Assembly (NCBI GenBank): GCA_022575985.1
Contig: JAKSXM010000366.1
Span: 1-64,000, forward strand
Direction: 5' to 3'
From: Anagrus nilaparvatae
Lineage: Eukaryota > Arthropoda > Insecta > Hymenoptera > Mymaridae
DNA length: 64,000 nt
Part shown: positions 23,461 through 36,531 of the stretch, one piece after another
Position numbering within the stretch: position 1 is the first letter of the stretch
Layout: each line of letters opens with the position of its first letter
The notes under the pieces: model-generated
What the model saw: the letters and a program-made list of their open reading frames with translations, nothing else
What the model was told of the DNA's origin: nothing
The model's database searches: none
Position numbers and translations under genes: made by a program

Positions 23461-25680
23461 GTTAAGGAACATTAAGACATTAAACATAAATTTAAGCATT
23501 AAGTAAGAATTTAAATAATAACTTAATGACTACATATTAACTGCATCCATTATGATATTGCATGCAATAGTTAAAAATTCTTGTTAAATACTTGATAAAA
23601 ATATAAGAATCATATGCATTAGAGGAATTTAGTTAAATATGGAAAGTAACCACTTACAACGTACAAATGCTGCATATAATAGATAAGAATATAATAGTTA
23701 GTTACAATAGTTTTTTTACTATGCAGTTTCTAACAAATAAAATAATGGTATAAAAAATAAATGAATTCAGTCAAGTAACTGAACTGAAACATTGAATTTA
23801 GAGTTATTCAACTCATGAGTAAAGTGCAGTATAAATAATAAAATGTCAATTAAATAATTAAATTACTGCCTAAAATTGTTAACTAATTAAGGGCTAAGCA
23901 CTATAAATTTTATATATAGTCAATTTAATGAAGAAAAATTATAAAACAGCCACTAATTAGAAAAATAAATTAGAATTTGATAGCACCAGAATCATCAGAA
24001 TCCTGATTGCCGAACGTTAAGGAACATTAAGACATTAAACATAAATTTAAGCATTAAGTAAGAATTTAAATAATAACTTAATGACTACATATTAACTGCA
24101 TCCATTATGATATTGCATGCAATAGTTAAAAATTCTTGTTAAATACTTGGTAAAAATATAAGAATCATATGCATTAGAGGAATTTAGTTAAATATGGAAA
24201 GTAACCACTTACAACGTACAAATGCTGCATATAATAGATAAGAATATAATAGTTAGATAAAATAGTTTTTTTACTATGCAGTTTCTAACAAATAAACTAA
24301 ACGTGATAAAAATAAATAAATTCAGTCAAGTAACTGAACTGAAACATTGAATTTAGAGTTATTAAACTCATGAGTAAACTGCAGTATAAATAATAAAATG
24401 TCAATTAAATCATTAAATTACTGCCTAAAATTGTTAACTAATTAAGGGATAAGCACTATAAATTTTATATATAGTCAATTTAATGAAGAAAAATTATAAA
24501 ACAGCCACTAATTAGAATAATAAATTAGAATTTGATAGCACCAGAATCATCAGAATCCTGATTGCCGAACGTTAAGGAACATTAAGACATTAAACATAAA
24601 TTTAAGCATTAAGTAAGAATTTAAATAATAACTTAATGACTACATATTAACTGCATCCATTATGATATTGCATGCAATAGTTAAAAATTCTTGTTAAATA
24701 CTTGATAAAAATATAAGAATCATATGCATTAGAGGAATTTAGTTAAATATGGAAAGTAACCACTTACAACGTACAAATGCTGCATATAATAGATAAGAAT
24801 ATAATAGTTAGTTACAATAGTTTTTTTACTATGCAGTTTCTAACAAATAAAATAATGGTATAAAAATAAATGAATTCAGTCAAGTAACTGAACTGAAACA
24901 TTGAATTTAGAGTTATTCAACTCATGAGTAAAGTGCAGTATAAATAATAAAATGTCAATTAAATAATTAAATTACTGCCTAAAATTGTTAACTAATTAAG
25001 GGCTAAGCACTATAAATTTTATATATAGTCAAATTTAATGAAGAAAAATTATAAAACAGCCACTAATTAGAATAATAAATTAGAATTTGATAGCACCAGA
25101 ATCATCAGAATCCTGATTGCCGAACGTTAAGGAACATTAAGACATTAAACATAAATTTAAGCATTAAGTAAGAATTTAAATAATAACTTAATGACTACAT
25201 ATTAACTGCATCCATTATGATATTGCATGCAATAGTTAAAAATTCTTGTTAAATACTTGGTAAAAATATAAGAATCATATGCATTAGAGGAATTTAGTTA
25301 AATATGGAAAGTAACCACTTACAACGTACAAATGCTGCATATAATAGATAAGAATATAATAGTTAGATAAAATAGTTTTTTTACTATGCAGTTTCTAACA
25401 AATAAACTAAACGTGATAAAAATAAATAAATTCAGTCAAGTAACTGAACTGAAACATTGAATTTAGAGTTATTAAACTCATGAGTAAACTGCAGTATAAA
25501 TAATAAAATGTCAATTAAATCATTAAATTACTGCCTAAAATTGTTAACTAATTAAGGGCTAAGCACTATAAATTTTATATATAGTCAATTTAATGAAGAA
25601 AAATTATAAAACAGCCACTAATTAGAATAATAAATGAAGCCATTAGATTTGATAGCACCAAAATCATCAGAATCCTGACT
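23461..25680 (+). repeat. Core-only dimeric tandem array
   Basis: Four left-truncated cores follow head to tail with only one subrepeat between them. The join GTTAAGGAACATTAAGAC occurs at 23461, 24016, 24571 and 25126, exactly 555 bp apart. The copies alternate. Copies 1 and 3 are C-like (GTTACAATAG, AAAATAATGG, AAAGTGCAG); copies 2 and 4 are A-like (GATAAAATAG, AAACTAAACG, AAACTGCAG). The true period is therefore a dimer of 1,110 bp. A related pair lies at 26552-27650. Confidence 0.9.
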
Positions 25681-27651
25681 GCTGAGCGTTAAGGAAATTT
25701 GTGTTAGAAATCCTGATTGCCGAACGTTAAGGAAATCCTGATTGCTGAGCGTTAAGGAATTCCTGAATGCCGAGCGTTAAGGAAAAAATGATTGCTGAGC
25801 GTTAAGGAAATTTGAGTTAGGTGATAGAAATTAAACATTAATTAATTTAAGCATTAAGTAATAATTTAATTTTGAGTTAGGTGATAGACATTAAACATAT
25901 ATTTAAGCATTAAGTAAGAATTTAAGTAATAACTTAATAACGTAATAACGTAATAACTACATATTAACTGCATCCATTATGATATTGCATGCAATAGTTA
26001 AAAATTCTTGTTAAATACTTGGTAAAAATATAAGAATCATATGCATTAGAGGAATTTAGTTAAATATGGAAAGTAACCACTTACAACGTACAAATGCTGC
26101 ATATAATAGATAAGAATATAATAGTTAGATAAAATAGTTTTTTTACTATGCAGTTTCTAACAAATAAACTAAACGTGATAAAAATAAATAAATTCAGTCA
26201 AGTAACTGAACTGAAACATTGAATTTAGAGTTATTCAACTCATGAAAAAACTGCAGTATAAATAATAAAATGTCAATTAAATCATTAAATTACTGCCTAA
26301 AATTGTTAACTAATTAAGGGCTAAGCACTATAAATTTTATATATAGTCAATTTAATGAAGAAAAATTATAAAACAGCCAATAATTAGAATAATAAATGAA
26401 GCCATTAGAATTTGATAGCACCAGAATCATCAGAATCCTGATTGCCGAGCGTTAAGGAAATGATGATTGCTGAGCGTTAAGGAAATTTGAGTTAGAAATC
26501 CTGACTGCTGAGCGTTAAGGAAATTTGTGTTAGAAATCCTGATTGCCGAACGTTAAGGAACATTAAGACATTAAACATAAATTTAAGCATTAAGTAAGAA
26601 TTTAAATAATAACTTAATGACTACATATTAACTGCATCCATTATGATATTGCATGCAATAGTTAAAAATTCTTGTTAAATACTTGATAAAAATATAAGAA
26701 TCATATGCATAAGAGGAATTTAGTTAGATATGGAAAGTAACCACTTGCAACGTACAAATGCTGCATATAATAGATAAGAATATAATAGTTAGTTACAATA
26801 GTTTTTTTACTATGCAGTTTCTAACAAATAAAATAATGGTATAAAAATAAATGAATTCAGTCAAGTAACTGAACTGAAACATTGAATTTAGAGTTATTCA
26901 ACTCATGAGTAAAGTGCAGTATAAATAATAAAATGTCAATTAAATAATTAAATTACTGCCTAAAATTGTTAACTAATTAAGGGCTAAGCACTATAAATTT
27001 TATATATAGTCAATTTAATGAAGAAAAATTATAAAACAGCCACTAATTAGAATAATAAATTAGAATTTGATAGCACCAGAATCATCAGAATCCTGATTGC
27101 CGAACGTTAAGGAACATTAAGACATTAAACATAAATTTAAGCATTAAGTAAGAATTTAAATAATAACTTAATGACTACATATTAACTGCATCCATTATGA
27201 TATTGTATGCAATAGTTAAAAATTCTTGTTAAATACTTGGTAAAAATATAAGAATCATATGCATTAGAGGAATTTAGTTAAATATGGAAAGTAACCACTT
27301 ACAACGTACAAATGCTGCATATAATAGATAAGAATATAATAGTTAGATAAAATAGTTTTTTTACTATGCAGTTTCTAACATATAAACTAAATGTGATAAA
27401 AATAAATGAATTCAGTCAAGTAACTGAACTGAAATATTGAATTTAGAGTTATTCAACTTATGAGTAAACTGCAGTATATATAATAAAATGTCAATTAAAT
27501 CATTAAATTACTGCCTAAAATTGTTAACTATTTAAGGGCTAAGCACTATAAATTTTATATATAATCAATTTAATGAAGAAAAATTATAATGCAGCCACTT
27601 ATTAGAATAATAAGAGAAGCTATTAGAATTTAATAGCACCAGAATCTTTAG
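25681..27651 (+). repeat. Main satellite: A core, then a truncated core pair
   Basis: A short block precedes a class A core (25814-26433). After five subrepeats the GTTAAGGAACATTAAGAC join (26552) leads into a C-like core (26559-27088) and, 554 bp later, another core (27113-27651). That last core is a three-way mosaic: C at the left, A in the middle (ACTTACAACG) and B from about 27380 (TCTAACATATAAAC, CAACTTATGAG, GCAGCCACTTATTAG). Confidence 0.8.
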
Positions 27652-30226
27652 AATCCTGATTGCTGAGCGTTAAGAAAATCCTTATTGCCGAGCGTTAAGG
27701 AAATCCTTATTGCCGAGCGTTAAGCAAATCCTGATTGCCGAGCGTTAATTGCCGAGCGTTAAGGAAATCCTTAATGATTGATTGATTGCCGAGCGTTAAG
27801 GAAATCCTTAATGATTTAGATATCCTGATTGCCGAGCGTGAAGGAAATGATGATTGCTGAGCGTTAAGGAAATTTGAGTTAGAAATCCTGACTGCTGAGC
27901 GTTAAGGAAATTTGTGTTAGAAATCCTGATTGCCGAACGTTAAGGAAATCCTGATTGCTGAGCGTTAAGGAAATTTGTGTTAGAAATCCTGATTGCCGAA
28001 CGTTAAGGAAATCCTGATTGCTGAGCGTTAAGGAATTCCTGATTGGCGAGCGTTAATTGCCGAGCGTTAAGGAAATCCTGACTGCTGAGCGTTAAGGAAA
28101 TCCTGATTGCTGGAAATTTGAGTTCGAAATCCTGATTGCCGAACGTTAAGGAAATCCTGATTGCTGAGCGTTAAGAAATTCCTGATTGCCGAGCGTTAAT
28201 TGCCGAGCGTTAAGGAAATCCTGGTTGCTGAGCGTTAAGGAAATCCTGATTGCCGAGCGTTAAGGAAATTTGTGTTAGAAATCCTGACTGCTGAGCGTTA
28301 AGGAAATTTTGTTAGAAATCCTGATTGCCGAACGTTAAGGAAATCCTGATTGCTGAGCGTTAAGAAATTCCTGATTGCCGAGCGTTAATTGCCGAGCGTT
28401 AAGGAAATCTTGGTTGCTGAGCGTTAAGGAAATCCTGATTGCTGAGCTTTAGTTGCCGAGCGTTAAGAAAATCCTGATTGCCGAGCGTTAAGGAATTCCT
28501 GATTGCCGAGCGTTAAGGAAATCCTGAATGCCGAGCGTTAAGGAAATGATGATTGCTGAGCGTTAAGGAAATTTGAGTTAGAAATCCTGACTGCTGAGCG
28601 TTAAGGAAATCCTGATTGCTGGAAATTTGAGTTAGAAATCCTGATTGCCGAACGTTAAGGAAATCCTGATTGCCGAGCTTTAAGGAATTCCTGATTGACG
28701 AGCGTTAAGGAAATCCTGAATGCCGAGCGTTAAGGAAATAATGATTGCTGAGCGTTAAGGAAATTTGAGTTAGGTGATTGAAATTAAACATTAATTAATT
28801 TAAGCATTAAGTAATAATTTAATTTTGAGTTAGGTGATAGACATTAAACATAAATTTAAGCATTAAGTAAGAATTTAAATAATAACTTAATGACTACATA
28901 TTAACTGCATCCATTATGATATTGCATGCAATAGTTAAAAATTCTTGTTAAATACTTGATAAAAATATAAGAATCATATGCATTAGAGGAATTTAGTTAG
29001 AAATGGAAAGTAACCACTTGCAACGTACAAATGCTGCATATAATAGATAAGAATATAATAGTTAGTTAAAATAGTTTTTTTACTATGCAGTTTCTAACAA
29101 ATAAAATAATGGTATAAAAATAAATGAATTCAGTCAAGTAACTGAACTGAAACATTAAATTTAGAGTTATTAAACTCATGAGTAAACTGCAGTATAAATA
29201 ATAAAATGTCAATTAAATCATTAAATTACTGCCTCAAATTGTTAACTAATTAAGGGCTAAGCACTATAAATTTTATATATAGTCAATTTAATGAAGAAAA
29301 ATTATAAAACAGCCACTAATTAGAATAATAAATTAGCATTTGATAGCACCAGAATCATCAGAATCCTGATTGCCGAACGTTAAGGAACATTAAGACATTA
29401 AACATAAATTTAAACATTAAGTAAGAATTTAAATAATAACTTAATGACTACATATTAACTGCATCCATTATGATATTGCATGCAATAGTTAAAAATTCTT
29501 GTTAAATACTTGGTAAAAATATAAGAATCATATGCATTAGAGGAATTTAGTTAAATATGGAAAGTAACCACTTACAACGTACAAATGCTGCATATAATAG
29601 ATAAGAATATAATAGTTAGATAAAATAGTTTTTTTACTATGCAGTTTCTAACAAATAAACTAAACGTGATAAAAATAAATAAATTCAGTCAAGTAACTGA
29701 ACTGAAACATTGAATTTAGAGTTATTAAACTCATGAGTAAACTGCAGTATAAATAATAAAATGTCAATTAAATCATTAAATTACTGCCTAAAATTGTTAA
29801 CTAATTAAGCACTATAAATTTTATATATAGTCAATTTAATGAAGAAAAATTATAAAACAGCCAATAATTAGAATAATAAATGAAGCCATTAGAATTTGAT
29901 AGCACCAGAATCATCAGAATCCTGATTGCCGAGCGTTAAGGAAATGATGATTGCTGAGCGTTAAGGAAATTTGAGTTAGAAATCCTGACTGCTGAGCGTT
30001 AAGGAAATTTGTGTTAGAAATCCTGATTGCCGCACGTTAAGGAAATTCTGAATGCCGAGCGTTAATTGTTTAGCGTTAAGGAAATCCTGATTGCTGAGTG
30101 TTAATAGACGAGCGTTAAGGAAATCCTGATTGCCTAGCGTTAAGGAAATCCTGAATGCCGAGCGTTAAGGAAATAATGATTGCCGAGCGTTAAGGAAATA
30201 ATGATTGCTGAGCGTTAAGAAAATTT
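27652..30226 (+). repeat. Main satellite: 1.1-kb block, C core, truncated C/A core, block
   Basis: The ordered block (27652-28766) corresponds closely to 4602-5604 and 7014-8105. It is followed by a class C core (28767-29361) and, through the GTTAAGGAACATTAAGAC join, a truncated C/A core (29393-29916) that has lost GGGCT near 29809. The block at 29917-30226 contains the GACGAGCG unit that marks this higher-order repeat. Confidence 0.8.
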
Positions 30227-33200
30227 GAGTTAGGTGATAGAAATTAAACATCTATTTAAGCATTATGTAATAATTTAAGTAATAACTTAATGACTACATA
30301 TTAACTGCATCCATTATGATATTGCATGCAATATTTAAAAATACTTGTTAAATACTTGTTAAAAATATAAGAATCATTAGAGGAATTTAGTTAGATATTG
30401 AAAGTAACCCTTTGCAACATATAAATGCTGCATATAATAGATAAGAATATAATAGTTAGATAAAATAGTTTTTTTACTATGCAGTATCTAACATATAAAC
30501 TAAATATGATAAAAATAAATGAATTCAGTCAAGTAACTGAACTGAAATATTGAATTTAGAGTTTTGAGTAAACTGCAGTATAAATAATAAAATGTCAATT
30601 AAATCATTAAATTACTGCCTAAAATTGTTAACTATTTAAGGGCTAAGCACTATAAATTTTATATATAGTCAATTTAATGAAGAAAAATTATAATGCAGCC
30701 ACTTATTAGAATAATAAGAGAAGCTATTAGAATATAATAGCACCAGAATCTTTAGAATCCTGATTGCTGAGCGTTAAGAAAGTCCTTATTGCCGAGCGTT
30801 AAGGAAATCCTTATTGCCGAGCGTTAAGGAAATCCTAATTGCCGAGCGTTAAGCAAATCCTGATTGCCGAGCGTTAATTGCCGAGCGTTAAGGAAATCCT
30901 TAATGATTGATTGATTGCCGAGCGTTAAGGAAATCCTTAATGATTTAGATATCCTGATTGCCGAGCGTGAAGGAAATGATGATTGCTGAGCGTTAAGGAA
31001 ATTTGAGTTAGAAATCCTGACTGCTGAGCGTTAAGGAAATTAGTGTTAGAAATCCTGATTGCCGAACGTTAAGGAAATCCTGATTGCTGAGCGTTAAGGA
31101 ATTCCTGATTGGCGAGCGTTAATTGCCGAGCGTTAAGGAAATCCTGACTGCTGAGCGTTAAGGAAATCCTGATTGCTGGAAATTTGAGTTCGAAATCCTG
31201 ATTGCCGAACGTTAAGGAAATCCTGATTGCTGAGCGTTAAGAAATTCCTGATTGCCGAGCGTTAATTGCCGAGCGTTAAGGAAATCCTGGTTGCTGAGCG
31301 TTAAGGAAATCCTGATTGCCGAGCGTTAAGGAAATTTGTGTTAGAAATCCTGACTGCTGAGCGTTAAGGAAATTTGTGTTAGAAATCCTGATTGCCGAAC
31401 GTTAAGGAAATCCTGATTGCTGAGCGTTAAGGAATTCCTGATTGCCGAGCGTTAATTGCCGAGCGTTAAGGAAATCTTGGTTGCTGAGCGTTAAGGAAAT
31501 CCTGATTGCTGAGCTTTAGTTGCCGAGCGTTAAGAAAATCCTGATTGCCGAGCGTTAACGAATTCCTGATTGCCGAGCGTTAAGGAAATCCTGAATGCCG
31601 AGCGTTAAGGAAATGATGATTGCTGAGCGTTAAGGAAATTTGAGTTAGAAATCCTGACTGCTGAGCGTTAAGGAAATCCTGATTGCTGGAAATTTGAGTT
31701 AGAAATCCTGATTGCCGAACGTTAAGGAAATCCTGATTGCCGAGCTTTAAGGAATTCCTGATTGACGAGCGTTAAGGAAATCCTGAATGCCGAGCGTTAA
31801 GGAAATAATGATTGCTGAGCGTTAAGGAAATTTGAGTTAGGTGATTGAAATTAAACATTAATTAATTTAAGCATTAAGTAATAATTTAATTTTGAGTTAG
31901 GTGATAGACATTAAACATAAATTTAAGCATTACGTAATAATTTAAATAATAACTTAATGACTACATATTAACTGCATCCATTATGATATTGCATGCAATA
32001 GTTAAAAATTCTTGTTAAATACTTGATAAAAATATAAGAATCATATGCATTAGAGGAATTTAGTTAGAAATGGAAAGTAACCACTTGCAACGTACAAATG
32101 CTGCATATAATAGATAAGAATATAATAGTTAGTTAAAATAGTTTTTTTCTATGCAGTTTCTAATAAATAAAATAATGGAATAAAAATAAATGAATTCAGT
32201 CAAGTAACTGAACTGAAACATTAAATTTAGAGTTATTCAACTCATGAGTAAACTGCAGTATAAATAATAAAATGTCAATTAAATCATTAAATTACTGCCT
32301 AAAATTGTTAACTAATTAAGGGCTAAGCACTATAAATTATATAGTCAATTTAATGAAGAAAAATTATAAAACAGCCACTAATTAGAATAATAAATTAGAA
32401 TTTGATAGCACCAGAATCATCAGAATCCTGATTGCCGAGCGTTAAGGAAATGATGATTGCTGAGCGTTAAGGAAATTTGAGTTAGAAATCCTGACTGCTG
32501 AGCGTTAAGGAAATTTGTGTTAGAAATCCTGATTGCCGAACGTTAAGGAAATCCTGATTGCTGAGCGTTAAGGAATTCCTGATTGCCGAGCGTTAATTGC
32601 CGAGCGTTAAGGAAATCCTGGTTGCCGAGCGTTAAGGAAATCCTGATTGCCGAGCGTTAAGGAAATCCTGATTGCCGAGCTTTAAGGAAATCCTGAATGC
32701 TGAGCATTAAGGAAATTTGGGTTAGGTGATAGAAATTAAACATTAATTAATTTAAGCATTAAGTAATAATTTAATTTTGAGTTAGGTGATAGACATTAAA
32801 CATAAATTTAAGCATTAAGTAAGAATTTAAATAATAACTTAATGACTACATATTAACTGCATCCATTATGATATTGCATGCAATAGTTAAAAATTCTTGT
32901 TAAATACTTGATAAAAATATAAGAATCATATGCATTAGAGGCATTTAGTTAGATATGGAAAGTAACCACTTGCAACGTACAAATGCTGCATATAATAGAT
33001 AAGAATATAATAGTTAGTTAAAATAGTTTTTTTACTATGCAGTTTCTAACAAATAAAATAATGGTATAAAAATAAATGAATTCAGTCAAGTAACTGAACT
33101 GAAACATTAAATTTAGAGTTATTCAACTCATGAGTAAACTGCAGTATAAATAATAAAATGTCAATGAAATCATTAAATTACTGCCTAAAATTGTTAACTA

Positions 33201-33464
33201 ATTAAGGGCTAAGCACTATAAATTTTATATATAGTCAATTTAATGAAGAAAAATTATAAAACAGCCACTAATTAGAATAATAAATGAAGCCATTAGATTT
33301 TGATAGCACCAAAATCATCAGAATCCTGACTGCTGAGCGTTAAGGAAATTTGTGTTAGAAATCCTGATTGCCGAACGTTAAGGAAATCCTGATTGCTGAG
33401 CGTTAAGGAATTCCTGAATGCCGAGCGTTAAGGAAAAAATGATTGCTGAGCGTTAAGGAAATTT
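30227..33464 (+). repeat. Main satellite: second copy of the 9.7-13.2 kb arrangement
   Basis: The order is B core (30227-30755), long block (30756-31833), C core (31834-32423), short block, C core entered through TTTGGGTTAGG (32719-33320), then a short block. Core order and rare variants match 9694-12678 at an offset of about 20.5-20.6 kb. The long block is about 100 bp longer here. This is a long-range duplication within the array. Confidence 0.8.
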
Positions 33465-36400
33465 GAGTTAGGTGATAGAAATTAAACATTAATTAATTTA
33501 AGCATTAAGTAATAATTTAATTTTGAGTTAGGTGATAGACATTAAACATATATTTAAGCATTAAGTAAGAATTTAAGTAATAACTTAATAACGTAATAAC
33601 GTAATAACTACATATTAACTGCATCCATTATGATATTGCATGCAATAGTTAAAAATTCTTGTTAAATACTTGGTAAAAATATAAGAATCATATGCATTAG
33701 AGGAATTTTGTTAAATATGGAAAGTAACCACTTACAACGTACAAATGCTGCATATAATAGATAAGAATATAATAGTTAGATAAAATAGTTTTTTTACTAT
33801 GCAGTTTCTAACAAATAAACTAAACGTGATAAAAATAAATAAATTCAGTCAAGTAACTGAACTGAAACATTGAATTTAGAGTTATTCAACTCATGAAAAA
33901 ACTGCAGTATAAATAATAAAATGTCAATTAAATCATTAAATTACTGCCTAAAATTGTTAACTAATTAAGGGCTAAGCACTATAAATTTTATATATAGTCA
34001 ATTTAATGAAGAAAAATTATAAAACAGCCAATAATTAGAATAATAAATGAAGCCATTAGAATTTGATAGCACCAGAATCATCAGAATCCTGATTGCCGAG
34101 CGTTAAGGAAATGATGATTGCTGAGCGTGAAGGAAATTTGAGTTAGAAATCCTGACTGCTGAGCGTTAAGGAAATTTGTGTTAGAAATCCTGATTGCCGA
34201 ACGTTAAGGAACATTAAGACATTAAACATAAATTTAAGCATTAAGTAAGAATTTAAATAATAACTTAATGACTACATATTAACTGCATCCATTATGATAT
34301 TGCATGCAATAGTTAAAAATTCTTGTTAAATACTTGATAAAAATATAAGAATCATATGCATTAGAGGCATTTAGTTAGATATGGAAAGTAACCACTTGCA
34401 ACGTACAAATGCTGCATATAATGATAAGAATATAATAGTTAGTTAAAATAGTTTTTTTACTATGCAGTTTCTAACAAATAAAATAATGGTATAAAAATAA
34501 ATGAATTCAGTCAAGTAACTGAACTGAAACATTAAATTTAGAGTTATTAAACTCATGAGTAAACTGCAGTATAAATAATAAAATGTCAATTAAATCATTA
34601 AATTACTGCCTAAAATTGTTAACTAATTAAGGGCTAAGCACTATAAATTTTATATATAGTCAATTTAATGAAGAAAAATTATAAAACAGCCACTAATTAG
34701 AATAATAAATGAAGCCATTAGAATTTGATAGCACCAAAATCATCAGAATCCTGATTGCCGAGCGTTAAGGAAATGATGATTGCTGAGCGTTAAGGAAATT
34801 TGAGTTAGTTTTTTTACTATGCAGTTTCTAACAAATAAAATAATGGTATAAAAATAAATGAATTCAGTCAAGTAACTGAACTGAAACATTAAATTTAGTA
34901 CTAATTAAGTACTAATTCAACTCATGAGTAAACTGCAGTATAAATAATAAAATGTCAATTAAATCATTAAATTACTGCCTAAAATTGTTAACTAATTAAG
35001 GGCTAAGCACTATACATTTTATATATAGTCAATTTAATGAAGAAAAATTATAACACAGCCACTAATTAGAATAATAAATGAAGCCATTAGAATTTGATAG
35101 CACCAGAATCATCAGAATCCTGATTGCCGAGCGTTAAGGAAATGATGATTGCTGAGCGTTAAGGAAATTTGAGTTAGAAATCCTGACTGCTGAGCGTTAA
35201 GGAAATTTGTGTTAGAAATCCTGATTGCCGCACGTTAAGGAAATTCTGATTGCTGAGCGTTAAGGAATTCCTGAATGCCGAGCGTTAATTGTTTAGCGTT
35301 AAGGAAATCCTGATTGCTGAGTGTTAATAGACGAGCGTTAAGGAAATCCTGATTGCCTAGCGTTAAGGAAATCCTGAATGCCGAGCGTTAAGGAAATAAT
35401 GATTGCCGAGCGTTAAGGAAATAATGATTGCTGAGCGTTAAGGAAATTTGAGTTAGGTGATAGAAATTAAACATCTATTTAAGCATTATGTAATAATTTA
35501 AGTAATAACTTAATGACTACATATTAACTGCATCCATTATGATATTGCATGCAATATTTAAAAATACTTGTTAAATACTTGTTAAAAATATAAGAATCAT
35601 TAGAGGAATTTAGTTAGATATTGAAAGTAACCCTTTGCAACATATAAATGCTGCATATAATAGATAAGAATATAATAGTTAGATAAAATAGTTTTTTTAC
35701 TATGCAGTATCTAACATATAAACTAAATATGATAAAAATAAATGAATTCAGTCAAGTAACTGAACTGAAATATTGAATTTAGAGTTTTGAGTAAACTGCA
35801 GTATAAATAATAAAATGTCAATTAAATCATTAAATTACTGCCTAAAATTGTTAACTATTTAAGGGCTAAGCACTATAAATTTTATATATAGTCAATTTAA
35901 TGAAGAAAAATTATAATGCAGCCACTTATTAGAATAATAAGAGAAGCTATTAGAATTTAATAGCACCAGAATCTTTAGAATCCTGATTGCTGAGCGTTAA
36001 GAAAATCCTTATTGCCGAGCGTTAAGGAAATCCTTATTGCCGAGCGTTTAGGAAATCCTAATTGCTGAGCGTTAAGCAAATCCTGATTGCCGAGCGTTAA
36101 TTGCCGAGCGTTAAGGAAATCCTTAATGATTGATTGATTGCCGAGCGTTAAGGAAATCCTTAATGATTTAGAAATCCTGATTGCCGAGCGTGAAGGAAAT
36201 GATGATTGCTGAGCGTTAAGGAAATTTGAGTTAGAAATCCTGACTGCTGAGCGTTAAGGAAATTTGTGTTAGAAATCCTGATTGCCGAACGTTAAGGAAA
36301 TCCTGATTGCTGAGCGTTAAGGAATTCCTGATTGCCGAGCGTTAATTGCCGAGCGTTAAGGAAATCTTGGTTGCTGAGCGTTAAGGAAATCCTGATTGCT

Positions 36401-36531
36401 GAGCTTTAGTTGCCGAGCGTTAAGAAAATCCTGATTGCCGAGCGTTAAGGAATTCCTGATTGCCGAGCGTTAAGGAAATCCTGAATGCCGAGCGTTAAGG
36501 ATATAATGATTGCTGAGCGTTAAGGAAATTT
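33465..36531 (+). repeat. Main satellite: A core, two partial C cores, B core and blocks
   Basis: Cores lie at 33465-34084 (A), 34213-34746 (C, left-truncated), 34803-35115 (right half only) and 35450-35978 (B). The half core begins at GAGTTAGTTTTTTTAC, the same kind of join as at 690. It carries a small insertion, TAGTACTAATTAAGTACTAA, near 34898-34917, where other cores read TAGAGTTATTC. Blocks at 35116-35449 and 35979-36531 carry the usual ordered variants. Confidence 0.8.

Noticed and set aside
23461..25680. A mitochondrial or plastid control region or a viral origin, because of AT-rich repeats with hairpins
   Set aside because: No organellar or viral gene or RNA appears in 64 kb, and the higher-order repeat evolution is that of nuclear satellite DNA.
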